Below, one piece after another: positions 1-7,897 of a stretch of 27,305 nt of DNA. The stretch lies in NCBI GenBank assembly GCA_937960715.1, contig CALGOO010000170.1:1-27305 (forward strand), given 5' to 3'. Origin of the DNA: an uncultured Candidatus Competibacteraceae bacterium (lineage in GTDB: Bacteria; Pseudomonadota; Gammaproteobacteria; Competibacterales; Competibacteraceae). The notes beneath the pieces are model-generated. The model ran no database searches and was not told the DNA's origin. It saw only the letters and a list, made by a program, of their open reading frames with translations. A program made the position numbers and the translations under genes. Within the stretch, counting starts at the first letter, position 1. Each line of letters begins with the position of its first letter.

Positions 1-522
1 GTCATCGCCCGCGATGATGACACCGCGTTTGGTATTCTGCATTCGCGTTTTCATGAGCTGAGGGCGCTACGGCTGGGGACGAGCCTTGAAGACCGCCCTC
101 GCTACACGCCGACCACCACCTTTGAAACCTTCCCGTTTCCCGAAGGTTTGCAACCGAATATCCCCGCCAGCGCCTACGCCGACGATCCCCGCGCCCGAGC
201 CATCGCCGACGCCGCTCGACGTTTGGTGGAATTGCGCGCCAACTGGCTGAATCCGCCCGAGTGGGTTCGGCGCGTGCCGGAAGTCATGCCCGGTTATCCC
301 GACCGCTTGCTTCCGGTGGATGACCGCGCCGCCGCCGAACTGAAAAAGCGCACGCTCACCAATCTTTACAACCAACGTCCCACATGGTTGGCGAATGCCC
401 ACCGCACTCTCGATGAGGCCGTCGCGGCGGCTTACGGTTGGTCGGCCGATTCGGGCGATGAGGATATTTTGCGGCGATTATTGGTGTTAAATCGAGAGCG
501 AGCGAGTACCCGAATTACGTGA
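1..522 (+). CDS. C-terminal part of an MmeI-type DNA methyltransferase (5' end outside window)
   Basis: The frame is open from the first base, so the gene starts upstream; about 173 residues remain. The visible part contains RYTPTTTFETFPFP followed by a stretch with WLNPPEW and then ELKKRTLTNLYNQRPTWL and AAAYGW near the end. This pattern is typical of the C-terminus of large class I SAM-dependent DNA methyltransferases of the type IIL/MmeI-like kind, in which modification, and often cleavage and target recognition, sit on one chain. The catalytic NPPY motif and any nuclease domain would lie upstream and cannot be seen. The protein presumably methylates adenine in host DNA. Uma2, CHAT and toxin-antitoxin-like genes follow on the same strand, which supports a defence island. 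I am confident of the family and less so of the exact restriction type. Confidence 0.8.
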   Translation, partial: VIARDDDTAFGILHSRFHELRALRLGTSLEDRPRYTPTTTFETFPFPEGLQPNIPASAYADDPRARAIADAARRLVELRANWLNPPEWVRRVPEVMPGYPDRLLPVDDRAAAELKKRTLTNLYNQRPTWLANAHRTLDEAVAAAYGWSADSGDEDILRRLLVLNRERASTRIT

Positions 523-549
523 TTCTTTTATTGAGCGAGAGGACATACC

Positions 550-1140
550 ATGTCAACACCGATGGCAGAGCGGGAATTGCTGAACGCCCAGCCTCGTCAC
601 CGCTGGACTGTGGCGGAATATCACCGCATGGCGGAAGTCGGCTTATTGCATGAAGATTCGCGGGTGGAACTGATTGACGGGGAGATCGTCGAAATGGCGC
701 CGATTGGGAGTGCTCATGGTGGTAACGTCAACCGATTCATTCGGTTGTTTTCAAAAGTGGTCGGCGGCAAAGCAATTGTCGCGGCGCAGAATCCCGTTGT
801 GCTGAGCGGCTATGCGGAACCTCAACCCGACATCTCCATCCTGCGCTGGCGGGCGGATGATTACGAACAATCGAATCCTCATCCAGAAGATGTACTGCTT
901 CTCATCGAGGTTTCCGACAGCACGCTCCGCTACGACCGCGATGTCAAGATTCCGCTCTACGCTAAAAACGGTATTCCCGAAGTTTGGTTGCTGGATATTC
1001 CAGATCGGAAATTGGAAATTTATCGTGAACCGATAAACGGCGAATACCGGCAACGGGATTGCCGCCAGACCGGCCAAATCGCGCCGATTCTCTGTCCCGA
1101 TGCCATCATCGATCTGGCCGAACTGTTTCCCAAGACCTGA
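550..1140 (+). CDS. Uma2 family (DUF820) PD-(D/E)XK nuclease-like protein, copy 1
   Basis: This 196-residue protein has the Uma2 pattern: RVELIDGEIVEM near residues 38-49, QPDISIL with the probable first acidic residue D94, LLIEVSDST with E120, and DRDVKIPLYAKNGIPEVWLLD with K133. D94, E120 and K133 fit the PD-(D/E)XK catalytic triad. Uma2 proteins are abundant, poorly characterised restriction-nuclease-fold proteins, and their target is not known. The ATG at 550 follows a purine-rich GAGCGAGAGGA. The copy at 3722-4336 shares this start context and most of the protein, so the two are paralogues from a local duplication. Compared with that copy, this one stops eight codons earlier, although the downstream bases GAGCGACCGTTTTGCGGG remain recognisably shared. 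The family call is secure; nuclease activity is inferred. Confidence 0.88.
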   Translation: MSTPMAERELLNAQPRHRWTVAEYHRMAEVGLLHEDSRVELIDGEIVEMAPIGSAHGGNVNRFIRLFSKVVGGKAIVAAQNPVVLSGYAEPQPDISILRWRADDYEQSNPHPEDVLLLIEVSDSTLRYDRDVKIPLYAKNGIPEVWLLDIPDRKLEIYREPINGEYRQRDCRQTGQIAPILCPDAIIDLAELFPKT

Positions 1141-1235
1141 GCGACCGTTTTGCGGGGTAGATATGCGTTGCCGTCGTTAAATAGCATGTGAACCGCACGT
1201 TAAGGGCCACCGTACCAATATTCAGGAACGCAATG

Positions 1236-1763
1236 ATGCCCACCCTCGTCGTTCGCCACGTCGAGACCAGCGACCCGCCGCAATTTCAGGTCGTGCGGTT
1301 GAAGGACGGCAAAACGACTCCTCCCGTCGCCATCGGTTCACCCGCCAACACGCCGGTCAAGGATTTGCCAAACAGCAACCTGAGCGCCTTGTTCGGGGCG
1401 GGGCAAGGTCGGGATTTCTATGGTGAAGCCTATCGCCTTGGACTGGAGGAAAAGTTGGATTTGCGCATCGCCAGCAACGGTCCCGGCGTGCTGGCGTGGC
1501 CGTGGGAAGCGCTGGCCGATCCGCAGCAGGCGGGGGCGCTGGCGCATCATTGCCGGATCGAGCGTCAGTTGGATCGCGGCCACGATCCGCTGCCCTTGCC
1601 GGAAGGCTTGCCGCGCGATGGTGTCAGTATCTTCGATACGTATTCAATAATGCGCGTGCGTACGAAGTGGTCAACGTACGGTTTGCAATTGAAAGGAAGC
1701 GAAGCGGTACGCACGCATTCTGCCATACTTATGCACCGGGAACGTGTGATCGGGTTTTCATGA
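1236..1763 (+). pseudogene. Truncated CHAT-domain protein (N-terminal fragment)
   Basis: The reading frame begins MPTLVVRHVET and includes ALFGAGQGRDFYGEAY, then VLAWPWEALADP and LPLPEGLPRDG. This resembles the region that precedes the catalytic core of CHAT (caspase-like) proteins, where PWE-LxDP is characteristic. Similarity appears to end near base 1640. The remaining 40 or so codons look unrelated and run into a stop at 1763. The CHAT His and Cys catalytic positions lie beyond the break and are missing, so this is most likely a remnant. The ATG at 1236 has AGGAA seven bases upstream; ATG at 1233 and a more distant GTG at 1188 are alternatives. An imperfect inverted repeat (1654-1716) sits just after the break and may mark a rearrangement. 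CHAT proteins act as proteases in several bacterial defence systems, which fits the neighbourhood. Confidence 0.6.
1654..1716. repeat. 10-bp inverted repeat just after the CHAT homology break
   Basis: GCGTGCGTAC at 1654-1663 is the exact reverse complement of GTACGCACGC at 1707-1716, with 43 bases between them. Allowing a two-base bulge, the arms extend outward by a further ATGC/GCAT. It lies a few bases after the point where the CHAT-like reading frame loses family resemblance. It could be the end of a small inserted element or a chance stem. Confidence 0.5.
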
Positions 1764-1846
1764 ATACTTAAAATGCTTGGTTTTTGCAGGTTTGTCTTGC
1801 ATATGGCAAATAATGTTCAAAGCGTTTGGAGTGTGTACCCAGAGTC

Positions 1847-2266
1847 ATGAAGCGTCAATCAAAAGATCCAAAGCGCCGTATTGCGCACGTGAAAGCATTA
1901 GGTGCTTCACAACAGGAATTTTTACTTTCCTCCGCACGCTACGTGGGAAGTGCCTTACATAAGCGCACTCCATCGGATTACGGCTTCCATCCTCCAACTA
2001 ATCCGCGTCCGCACAAATCTCTGTGCGATGATCTGCGACCGATTCCTTGTGTAGAAGCTAAGGCGCTTTTCGCTGCTGGGATCAGTAAAAACATGGTTAG
2101 CACCTACCAGGAGGGCGATTTTCCCAAGTATGTATGGAGTGTCGACGATCATGGTGAAGTATATGAAGCCAAAATCGGTAATGATGGCTATCATGGGTAT
2201 CGGTTGGATCAAGCGAGCGAGAACACCATGCGTTCCTTGGTATTGTGCGAATGGAGGCAACGATGA
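1847..2266 (+). CDS. Uncharacterised basic protein, first gene of a coupled toxin-antitoxin-like pair
   Basis: This is a 139-residue basic protein. The N-terminal part (MKRQSKDPKRR) is lysine/arginine rich. It is followed by a Pro/His-rich stretch with YGFHPPTNPRPHKS around residues 46-59, and a C-terminal segment FPKYVWSVDDHGEVYEAKI...YHGYRL. I do not recognise a named domain. I have an impression that similar small proteins occur next to ImmA/IrrE-like genes in other bacteria, but cannot check this. The stop codon TGA (2264-2266) overlaps the ATG of the next gene (2263-2265), and an SD sequence GGAGG for that gene lies inside this one. The two are therefore almost certainly co-translated. 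The ATG at 1847 is chosen over an upstream in-frame TTG at 1826; neither has a strong SD. A toxin or effector role is inference from pairing and context only. Confidence 0.7.
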   Translation: MKRQSKDPKRRIAHVKALGASQQEFLLSSARYVGSALHKRTPSDYGFHPPTNPRPHKSLCDDLRPIPCVEAKALFAAGISKNMVSTYQEGDFPKYVWSVDDHGEVYEAKIGNDGYHGYRLDQASENTMRSLVLCEWRQR

Positions 2267-3588
2267 AAGAAGCGTTGGATATTGCCGTCAGTTGGGAGCG
2301 GCTGGATGAAGGCGCGGTCGAAGAATGTGCTTGTTTCGGGCTGCTCACGATCCGTCAAGGGAACCGGCTTTTGACGGAAGGGATAGACGGATTCATAGAT
2401 AGTACGCGACGCGGTCCTCTGGTATCTGGTTATCATTTGGCGGAATGGTTGGCTTGGAACTGGTGGCGCCTGACCGGGGAACCCATGCCTAAACGAATGA
2501 GCCACGATTGGAGCTTCGCGCATAGCCTCGCCACCATTGGAGCGGGATATTTGTGGCCGAACATCAGTATCTTTTCTGATCGTGAGCACACTGTTCTGAT
2601 CGCGAAACCGACCCATCCCGAGGGTTTCGCTCCCTTTCGCTTTACTGCGGATCAAGCGATTATCTTGCCAACAAGGCAATTCGTTGCGGTTGTAGACCGA
2701 TTCATGGAACAAATTCAGGGGCAACTACGAGCAAAGGCGATACCTCTGACCAACTTTGATCGAATTTTTGACGAGTTGCAGGCGGAACGAACCGACTCAA
2801 AGATGGCTGCTGGCCGAAAGTTGGAAGCGCTCCTTGGTTGTGACCCCGATGAAGCCTCTGTGGAAGAAATCGAGCGATTGTTTGCCGACGCCGAAGGGTT
2901 CGGTTGGGATGCGATCCAGGAACTGGCCGCCGATCATCAACCTGGAAGATCAATCCCCAGAATGAGCGATCTTACCGCGCTGGCGGCCACCATCGGAACG
3001 GATACACGGCCCGGAGATATCCCCTTGCTCCCGACAACCGAACTACCTCCACGCGATCAAGTTCCTGCTTGGCGACATGGATACGAGACCGCCCGTGTAC
3101 TGCGAGTTGCTTGTGGCCTCCAATCGGGACCGCTCCCAGATCAGCGTCTTGCGGATCTTTCGGGTGTTTCGGTGCAAGTGCTAGCAGCGTCTCCGTCGGC
3201 TGGTCATGTCTTCGCCTTCAGCTTGGACGACGAATCCGGCAAAGCTGGCCACATTGTACTACGGTCGAAATGGGCAACGGGGCGGCGCTTCGAATTGGCA
3301 CGTCTACTGGGTGACAGGTTGACCACTGGCTATCTCAACGAGCGGTTACTGCCTGCAACGCGGGCTTATACCTATCGGCAAAAGTTTCAGCGGGCATTTG
3401 CCGCTGAACTGTTGTGCCCATTCGAGGCATTGAAAGAGCAGATGGACGGCGATTATTCGGCTGATGCGAGAGAGGATGTAGCGCATTATTTTGGGGTTTC
3501 CGAGCGTACCGTCACCACTCTGCTGGTCAATTACAAGTGTATAGATCGTAGTTACCTCGATGAAGACCTGGAAATCCTTGCGGCGTGA
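2263..3588 (+). CDS. ImmA/IrrE-like (DUF955) protein with degenerate zinc site, second gene of the pair
   Basis: This is a 441-residue protein. The N-terminal 250 residues match no domain I can name. From about residue 330 the layout follows the ImmA/IrrE metalloprotease family: RRFELARLLGD (341-351) at the place of the usual RQRFTLAHELGH, then YRQKFQRAFAAELLCP (about 371-386) matching the FAAELLMP motif, and VAHYFGVSERTV (about 406-417) matching the C-terminal helix-turn-helix-like FGVS segment. In the HEXXH position the sequence reads R-L-L-G-D, so both zinc-binding histidines and the catalytic glutamate are absent. The protein is therefore probably not an active zinc protease, and more likely acts by binding. 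The ATG at 2263 has GGAGG five bases upstream and overlaps the previous stop by four bases. In-frame ATG 2251 and GTG 2245 are poorer starts. I infer a partner or antitoxin-like role for the upstream product. Confidence 0.72.
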   Translation: MKEALDIAVSWERLDEGAVEECACFGLLTIRQGNRLLTEGIDGFIDSTRRGPLVSGYHLAEWLAWNWWRLTGEPMPKRMSHDWSFAHSLATIGAGYLWPNISIFSDREHTVLIAKPTHPEGFAPFRFTADQAIILPTRQFVAVVDRFMEQIQGQLRAKAIPLTNFDRIFDELQAERTDSKMAAGRKLEALLGCDPDEASVEEIERLFADAEGFGWDAIQELAADHQPGRSIPRMSDLTALAATIGTDTRPGDIPLLPTTELPPRDQVPAWRHGYETARVLRVACGLQSGPLPDQRLADLSGVSVQVLAASPSAGHVFAFSLDDESGKAGHIVLRSKWATGRRFELARLLGDRLTTGYLNERLLPATRAYTYRQKFQRAFAAELLCPFEALKEQMDGDYSADAREDVAHYFGVSERTVTTLLVNYKCIDRSYLDEDLEILAA

Positions 3589-3681
3589 CTGCTTGGCATC
3601 GAAATCGTCAAGGAACCGACCGATAAGACACTGCTCATGCCGTTGGTGCAAAAGCTGCTGAATTACGCGCCGGCCAAATAG
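3589..3681 (+). other. In-frame 30-codon tail after the stop of the ImmA/IrrE-like gene
   Basis: Directly after the TGA at 3586-3588 the same frame stays open for 30 codons to a TAG at 3679-3681. It encodes a protein-like stretch with GIEIVKEPTDKTLLMPLVQKLL. No start codon with an SD is evident. It could be the leftover 3' end of another deleted gene, a C-terminal extension cut off by a recent stop mutation, or chance. Confidence 0.3.
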
Positions 3682-3721
3682 CCGCTTTCCATTACAAACC
3701 ATCCGGGCGTGAGGACATATC

Positions 3722-4336
3722 ATGTCAACACCGTTAGCAGAACGTGAATTGCTGAACTCCCAACCGCGCCACCGCTGGACCGTGGCGGAATATCACCGCA
3801 TGGCCGAAGTCGGCTTATTGCATGAAGATTCGCGGGTGGAATTGATCGATGGGGAGATTATCGAGATGGCGCCGATCGGCAGCGAACATGCGGGGCACAA
3901 CAATCATTTGCTGAGTCTTCTCGCTTATCGGCTGCATGGCAAGGCGGTCGTTGCCGGACAAAACCCGGTGGTGCTCGGCAATTACGAAGAACCTCAGCCC
4001 GATATCGCCCTACTGCGCTGGCGACAGGACTATTACAGGGCCGCGCATCCTCATGCCGAAGATATTTTGCTCATCATCGAAATATCGGACAGCACGCTCC
4101 GCTATGATCGCGATGTCAAAATTCCCCTGTACGCAAAAAACGGTATCCCGGAAGTCTGGCTACTGGACATTCAAAATCGACAACTGGAAATCTACCGCGA
4201 GCCGATCAACGGCATCTATCGGCAGCGGGATTGCCGCCGCACCGGCCAAATTGCGTCGATTCTCTGTCCCGATGCCGTGATCGACTTGGCCGAACTGTTT
4301 CCCAATTCCGGAGCGACCGTTTTGCGGGATGGATAA
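3722..4336 (+). CDS. Uma2 family (DUF820) PD-(D/E)XK nuclease-like protein, copy 2
   Basis: This 204-residue protein has the same motif order as the gene at 550-1140: RVELIDGEIIEM, EPQPDIALL with the first acidic residue at D94, LLIIEISDST with E120, and YDRDVKIPLYAKNGIPEVWLLD with K133. Residues 1-54 and about 120-190 are almost identical between the two copies. The segment around residues 55-75 differs strongly (SEHAGHNNHLLSLLAYRLHGK here). The start context GAGGACATATC-ATG also matches copy 1, so the duplication includes the translation start. The C-terminus runs eight residues further. Function beyond a restriction-fold nuclease is unknown. The gene ends close to the convergent ATPase remnant. 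Confidence 0.88.
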   Translation: MSTPLAERELLNSQPRHRWTVAEYHRMAEVGLLHEDSRVELIDGEIIEMAPIGSEHAGHNNHLLSLLAYRLHGKAVVAGQNPVVLGNYEEPQPDIALLRWRQDYYRAAHPHAEDILLIIEISDSTLRYDRDVKIPLYAKNGIPEVWLLDIQNRQLEIYREPINGIYRQRDCRRTGQIASILCPDAVIDLAELFPNSGATVLRDG

Positions 4337-4347
4337 ATCTTGCCATT

Positions 4348-5527
4348 CTACGGTTGTCCCATCACTCGCGCGGCGGCGGTGAGTGGATTCATCACCTCGA
4401 CGCCGTCCCGCATCGGGTAGGGCGCGGCCACCGGGGCGACCAGCAGTTTGCGGATCGCTCTCACGTCGGCGGCGGCCTGGTGGAAACCCTTCGATACCGT
4501 GGGCGCCGAGGTCCGCTTGATTTCCACCACCCAGGTCTCACCGTTGCGAAAATCCAGCACCAGGTCGGCTTCCGCCCCGTGCGAAGTGCGATAAAAGCTG
4601 GCTTCGGCCTGGGGCGCGGCGGCGAGCAATTGTTCGATCATGAAACCTTCCCAGCTTGCGCCGGCCACCGGGTGGCCCAAGGTCGATTCCAGGTTCGTCA
4701 GACCCAGCAGGGCATGCACGATGCCGCTGTCGCGCACGTACACCTTCGGCGCGCACCAGTCGCTTGCCCACGGTGCCATGCCAGGCGGGCAGGCGGCGGA
4801 CCAGCATCAGATCGGCCAGGATGTCGATGTAGCGGGCCACGGTCTGCCCGCTGACCGCGAGCGACGCGGCCAGTTGCGAGTGGTTGAGCAGACCACCTTG
4901 GACATGGGCCAGCATGGTCCACAGGCGACGCAGGGTGGTCGCCGGAATACGGGGTCCGAGGGTCGGAATGTCCCGTTCCAGGTAGGTCGCGATGAAGGCT
5001 TCGCGCCAGCGCAGGCTGGCCGCATCGTCCGGCGCCAGCCAAGACAGAGGGAACCCACCGCGCACCCAGAGCGGATGCAGGTCGGCGCCGACTGCGGTGG
5101 ACGGCAACACTTCGCGCGCCTGGAAGGGGGTCAGTTCCAGGCGCGCTACCCGTCCAGCCAGGCTTTCGCTGGCTTGTTGCAGCAGGACGCCGGAGGCGGA
5201 GCCGAGAAGCAAGAATTGGCCGGCGGTTTCGCCATCCCGCCGACGGATATCGATAACGCCCCGCAGCACGGCGAACAATTTCGGGATACGCTGCACTTCG
5301 TCCAGGATCACCAAACGATGGCGTTGGGCGAGCAGGAAACCCTCGGGATCGTCCAACTGACGTTGGGCCGAGGGCAGTTCCAGGTCAAGATAAAGCGCAT
5401 CGCCCCGCCTGGCAATTTCGGCCAGAGCCAGCGTGGTCTTGCCCGCCTGACGCGGGCCCAGCAAGACCACCGCCGGGAACTGGGCGAGTAGATCGACGGG
5501 TTGTTGTTGGACGAAACGAGGGTTCAT
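4348..5527 (-). pseudogene. DUF4143/AAA ATPase (COG1373-like), interrupted by a frameshift
   Basis: The reading frame starts at ATG 5527 with MNPRFVQQQ. It shows Walker A GPRQAGKTT near residue 25, Walker B-like RLVILDEVQRIP, and a sensor-like LLLGSAS. The middle part LERDIP..LG..IP, with a winged-helix-like ASLAVSGQTVARYIDIL, is typical of DUF4143 ATPases. After VGKRLVRA the frame is lost at about 4750-4755 within a GCGC run. Homology resumes in another frame with PKVYVRDSGIVHALLGL and continues through the C-terminal nuclease-like part (ASFYRTSHGAEADLVLDF...WVVEIKRTSAP) to 4348. A two-base deletion or one-base insertion in the GC repeat would explain it. Intact, the protein would be about 393 residues. 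It may be a true pseudogene or a sequencing error. The family is widespread, sometimes mobile, and of unclear biological role. Confidence 0.82.
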
Positions 5528-5656
5528 CCGTGCAATTTATCATTCTCATGGAGGGCTTACACGGTTTTCTGGCGCAAAGATCAAAATTCGGCTGGGAATT
5601 AGGATAACATATTGATCATTAATACTTCTCCACCGAACACTTTTCCTGGTTCCATC

Positions 5657-7897
5657 ATGGCTGATCCTACCGAATCATTCACCGCCGACGGCGCCGAGCG
5701 TGTCCCGCTGAAGGTCTTTACCGAAAAGGCGTATCTGGACTATTCCATGTACGTCATTCTCGACCGGGCCTTGCCGCATATCGGCGACGGGTTGAAGCCG
5801 GTGCAACGCCGCATCGTCTACGCCATGTCCGAACTCGGCCTGAACGCTGGCGCCAAGCACAAGAAATCCGCCCGCACCGTGGGCGATGTCTTGGGCAAAT
5901 ACCACCCCCACGGCGACCTGGCCTGCTACGAAGCCATGGTGTTGATGGCCCAGCCGTTTTCCTACCGCTATCCGCTGGTGGACGGGCAGGGCAACTGGGG
6001 TTCGCCCGACGATCCCAAATCCTTCGCCGCCATGCGCTACACCGAGGCGCGGCTGTCGCCGTTCGCCCAGGTGCTGCTGGCGGAACTCGGGCAGGGCACG
6101 GTGGACTGGACCCCCAACTTCGACGGCACGCTGGACGAACCCGTCCTGCTGCCGGCCCGCTTACCGCATGTGCTGCTGAACGGCGCGACCGGCATCGCCG
6201 TCGGCATGGCCACCGACATCCCGCCGCACAATCTTGGTGAAGTCGCGGCGGCTTGCGTTCACTTGCTGGATCAACCCGATTGTGATCTGGACGCCTTGTG
6301 CGAACTCGTGCCCGCGCCGGATTTCCCTGGTGGCGCGGAAATCGTCACCCCCCGCGAGGAATTGCGCCGGCTCTACCAGACCGGCAACGGCGCGGTGCGG
6401 TTGCGCGCCCGCTTCGAACGGGAAAACGGCGAGGCCGTGGTGATCACCGCCCTGCCGCATCAGGTGTCGGGGGCGCGGCTCATGGAGCAGATCGCCGCCC
6501 AGATGCGCGACAAAAAACTGCCGATGGTCGAGGACTTGCGCGACGAATCCGACCACGAAAACCCAACCCGGCTGGTGTTGGCGCTGCGTTCCAACCGGGT
6601 GGACGTGGACCTGTTGATGGATCATTTGTTCGCCACCACCGATCTGGAGAAAAGCTACCGCGTCAATCTGAACATGATCGGCCTGGACGGCCGGCCACAA
6701 GTCAAAAATCTCAAGCAGATTCTCGAAGAATGGCTGCGCTATCGGATCGCCACGGTGCGCCGGCGGTTGCAATACCGGCTCGATCAGGTCGAGCAGCGCC
6801 TGCATATTCTCGACGGCTTGCTGATCGCCTATCTCAATCTGGACGAGGTGATCCGCATCCTGCGCGTTGAGGACAAGCCCAAGCCGGTGTTGATGGCCCG
6901 CTTCCAACTGTCCGATGCCCAGGCCGAGGCGATTCTGGAAACCAAGCTGCGCCATCTGGCCCGACTAGAGGAAATGAAGCTGCGGGGCGAGCAGGACGAA
7001 CTGCGCAAGGAACAAGAACAGTTGCAACTGTTGCTGAGTTCCGAAAAACGGCTAAAAGCGCTGATCCGCAAGGAGATTCAGGACGACGCCAAACGCTACG
7101 CCGATCCCCGGCGTTGTCCGCTGGTGGAGCGGCGGCCGGCGCAAGCGCTGGACGAGACCAGCCTGACCCCGAGTGAGCCGATGGTGGTGGTGCTGTCGCA
7201 AAAAGGATGGGTGCGGGCCGCCAAGGGGCGCGAGATCGACGCGACGGCGTTGAGCTACAAGGCCGGCGACGGTTTTCTGGCCCAGGCACAGGGCCGCAGC
7301 AATCAATCGGCGGTTTTCCTGGACAGTACCGGCCGGACTTACACCTTGCCGGTGGCGGGGCTGGCCTCGGCGCGCGGCTACGGCGAACCGTTGAGCGGCA
7401 AGCTCAGTCCGCCCGATGGGGCCAATTTCGTCAGCGTCCTGCTGGGTAACACCGACGACCTTTACCTGCTGGCGACCGACGCCGGCTACGGTTTCATCTG
7501 CGCGTTCGACGATCTGACGAGTCGCAACAAGGCCGGCAAACTGGTGCTGACCGTGCCGGATGGCGCGCGCATCCTGCCGCCCCTGCCCGTTACGGGAATG
7601 GAAGCCGACCGACTGGCGGCGGTGGGCAGCGGCGGTCGATTATTGTTGTTCCCCGTCAAGGAGCTACCGCGCCTGCCCAAGGGCAAGGGCAACAAGATTC
7701 TCGACTTGCCGGGCGAGGAGCGATTGACGATCCTGACCCTCGCCCCGCCGGGACGGGGCCTGGTGCTGACCGCCGGAAAACGGGACTTGAAGCTCAAACC
7801 GGCCGATCTGGAAAATTATGCAGGCGAGCGGGGCCGCCGGGGCAAGCCATTGCCGCGCGGGTTTCAGCGGGTCGAGCGGTTGATCGTGGCCGAGTGA
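5657..7897 (+). CDS. parC: DNA topoisomerase IV subunit A
   Basis: ParC is the breakage-reunion subunit that, with ParE, decatenates daughter chromosomes. The 746-residue protein is close to the E. coli length (752). It shows AYLDYSMYVILDRALPHIGDGLKPVQRR near the N-terminus, SARTVGDVLGKYHPHGD, and the catalytic tyrosine Y128 in AAMRYTEARLS. The tower and coiled-coil region follows, and a C-terminal beta-pinwheel begins around residue 500. The start at ATG 5657 agrees with the family; an in-frame TTG at 5612 with AGGA upstream would add 15 residues and cannot be excluded. Position 88, the equivalent of E. coli Ser80 in the quinolone-resistance region, is leucine (HPHGDLACYE). parE is not adjacent. 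The 3' end overlaps the convergent msrQ by 34 bases. Confidence 0.96.
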   Translation: MADPTESFTADGAERVPLKVFTEKAYLDYSMYVILDRALPHIGDGLKPVQRRIVYAMSELGLNAGAKHKKSARTVGDVLGKYHPHGDLACYEAMVLMAQPFSYRYPLVDGQGNWGSPDDPKSFAAMRYTEARLSPFAQVLLAELGQGTVDWTPNFDGTLDEPVLLPARLPHVLLNGATGIAVGMATDIPPHNLGEVAAACVHLLDQPDCDLDALCELVPAPDFPGGAEIVTPREELRRLYQTGNGAVRLRARFERENGEAVVITALPHQVSGARLMEQIAAQMRDKKLPMVEDLRDESDHENPTRLVLALRSNRVDVDLLMDHLFATTDLEKSYRVNLNMIGLDGRPQVKNLKQILEEWLRYRIATVRRRLQYRLDQVEQRLHILDGLLIAYLNLDEVIRILRVEDKPKPVLMARFQLSDAQAEAILETKLRHLARLEEMKLRGEQDELRKEQEQLQLLLSSEKRLKALIRKEIQDDAKRYADPRRCPLVERRPAQALDETSLTPSEPMVVVLSQKGWVRAAKGREIDATALSYKAGDGFLAQAQGRSNQSAVFLDSTGRTYTLPVAGLASARGYGEPLSGKLSPPDGANFVSVLLGNTDDLYLLATDAGYGFICAFDDLTSRNKAGKLVLTVPDGARILPPLPVTGMEADRLAAVGSGGRLLLFPVKELPRLPKGKGNKILDLPGEERLTILTLAPPGRGLVLTAGKRDLKLKPADLENYAGERGRRGKPLPRGFQRVERLIVAE

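Noticed and set aside
4640..5491. 283-codon plus-strand frame over the ATPase remnant
   Set aside because: It is antisense to a frame with clear Walker motifs; its translation is Gln/Gly/Arg-rich shadow sequence.
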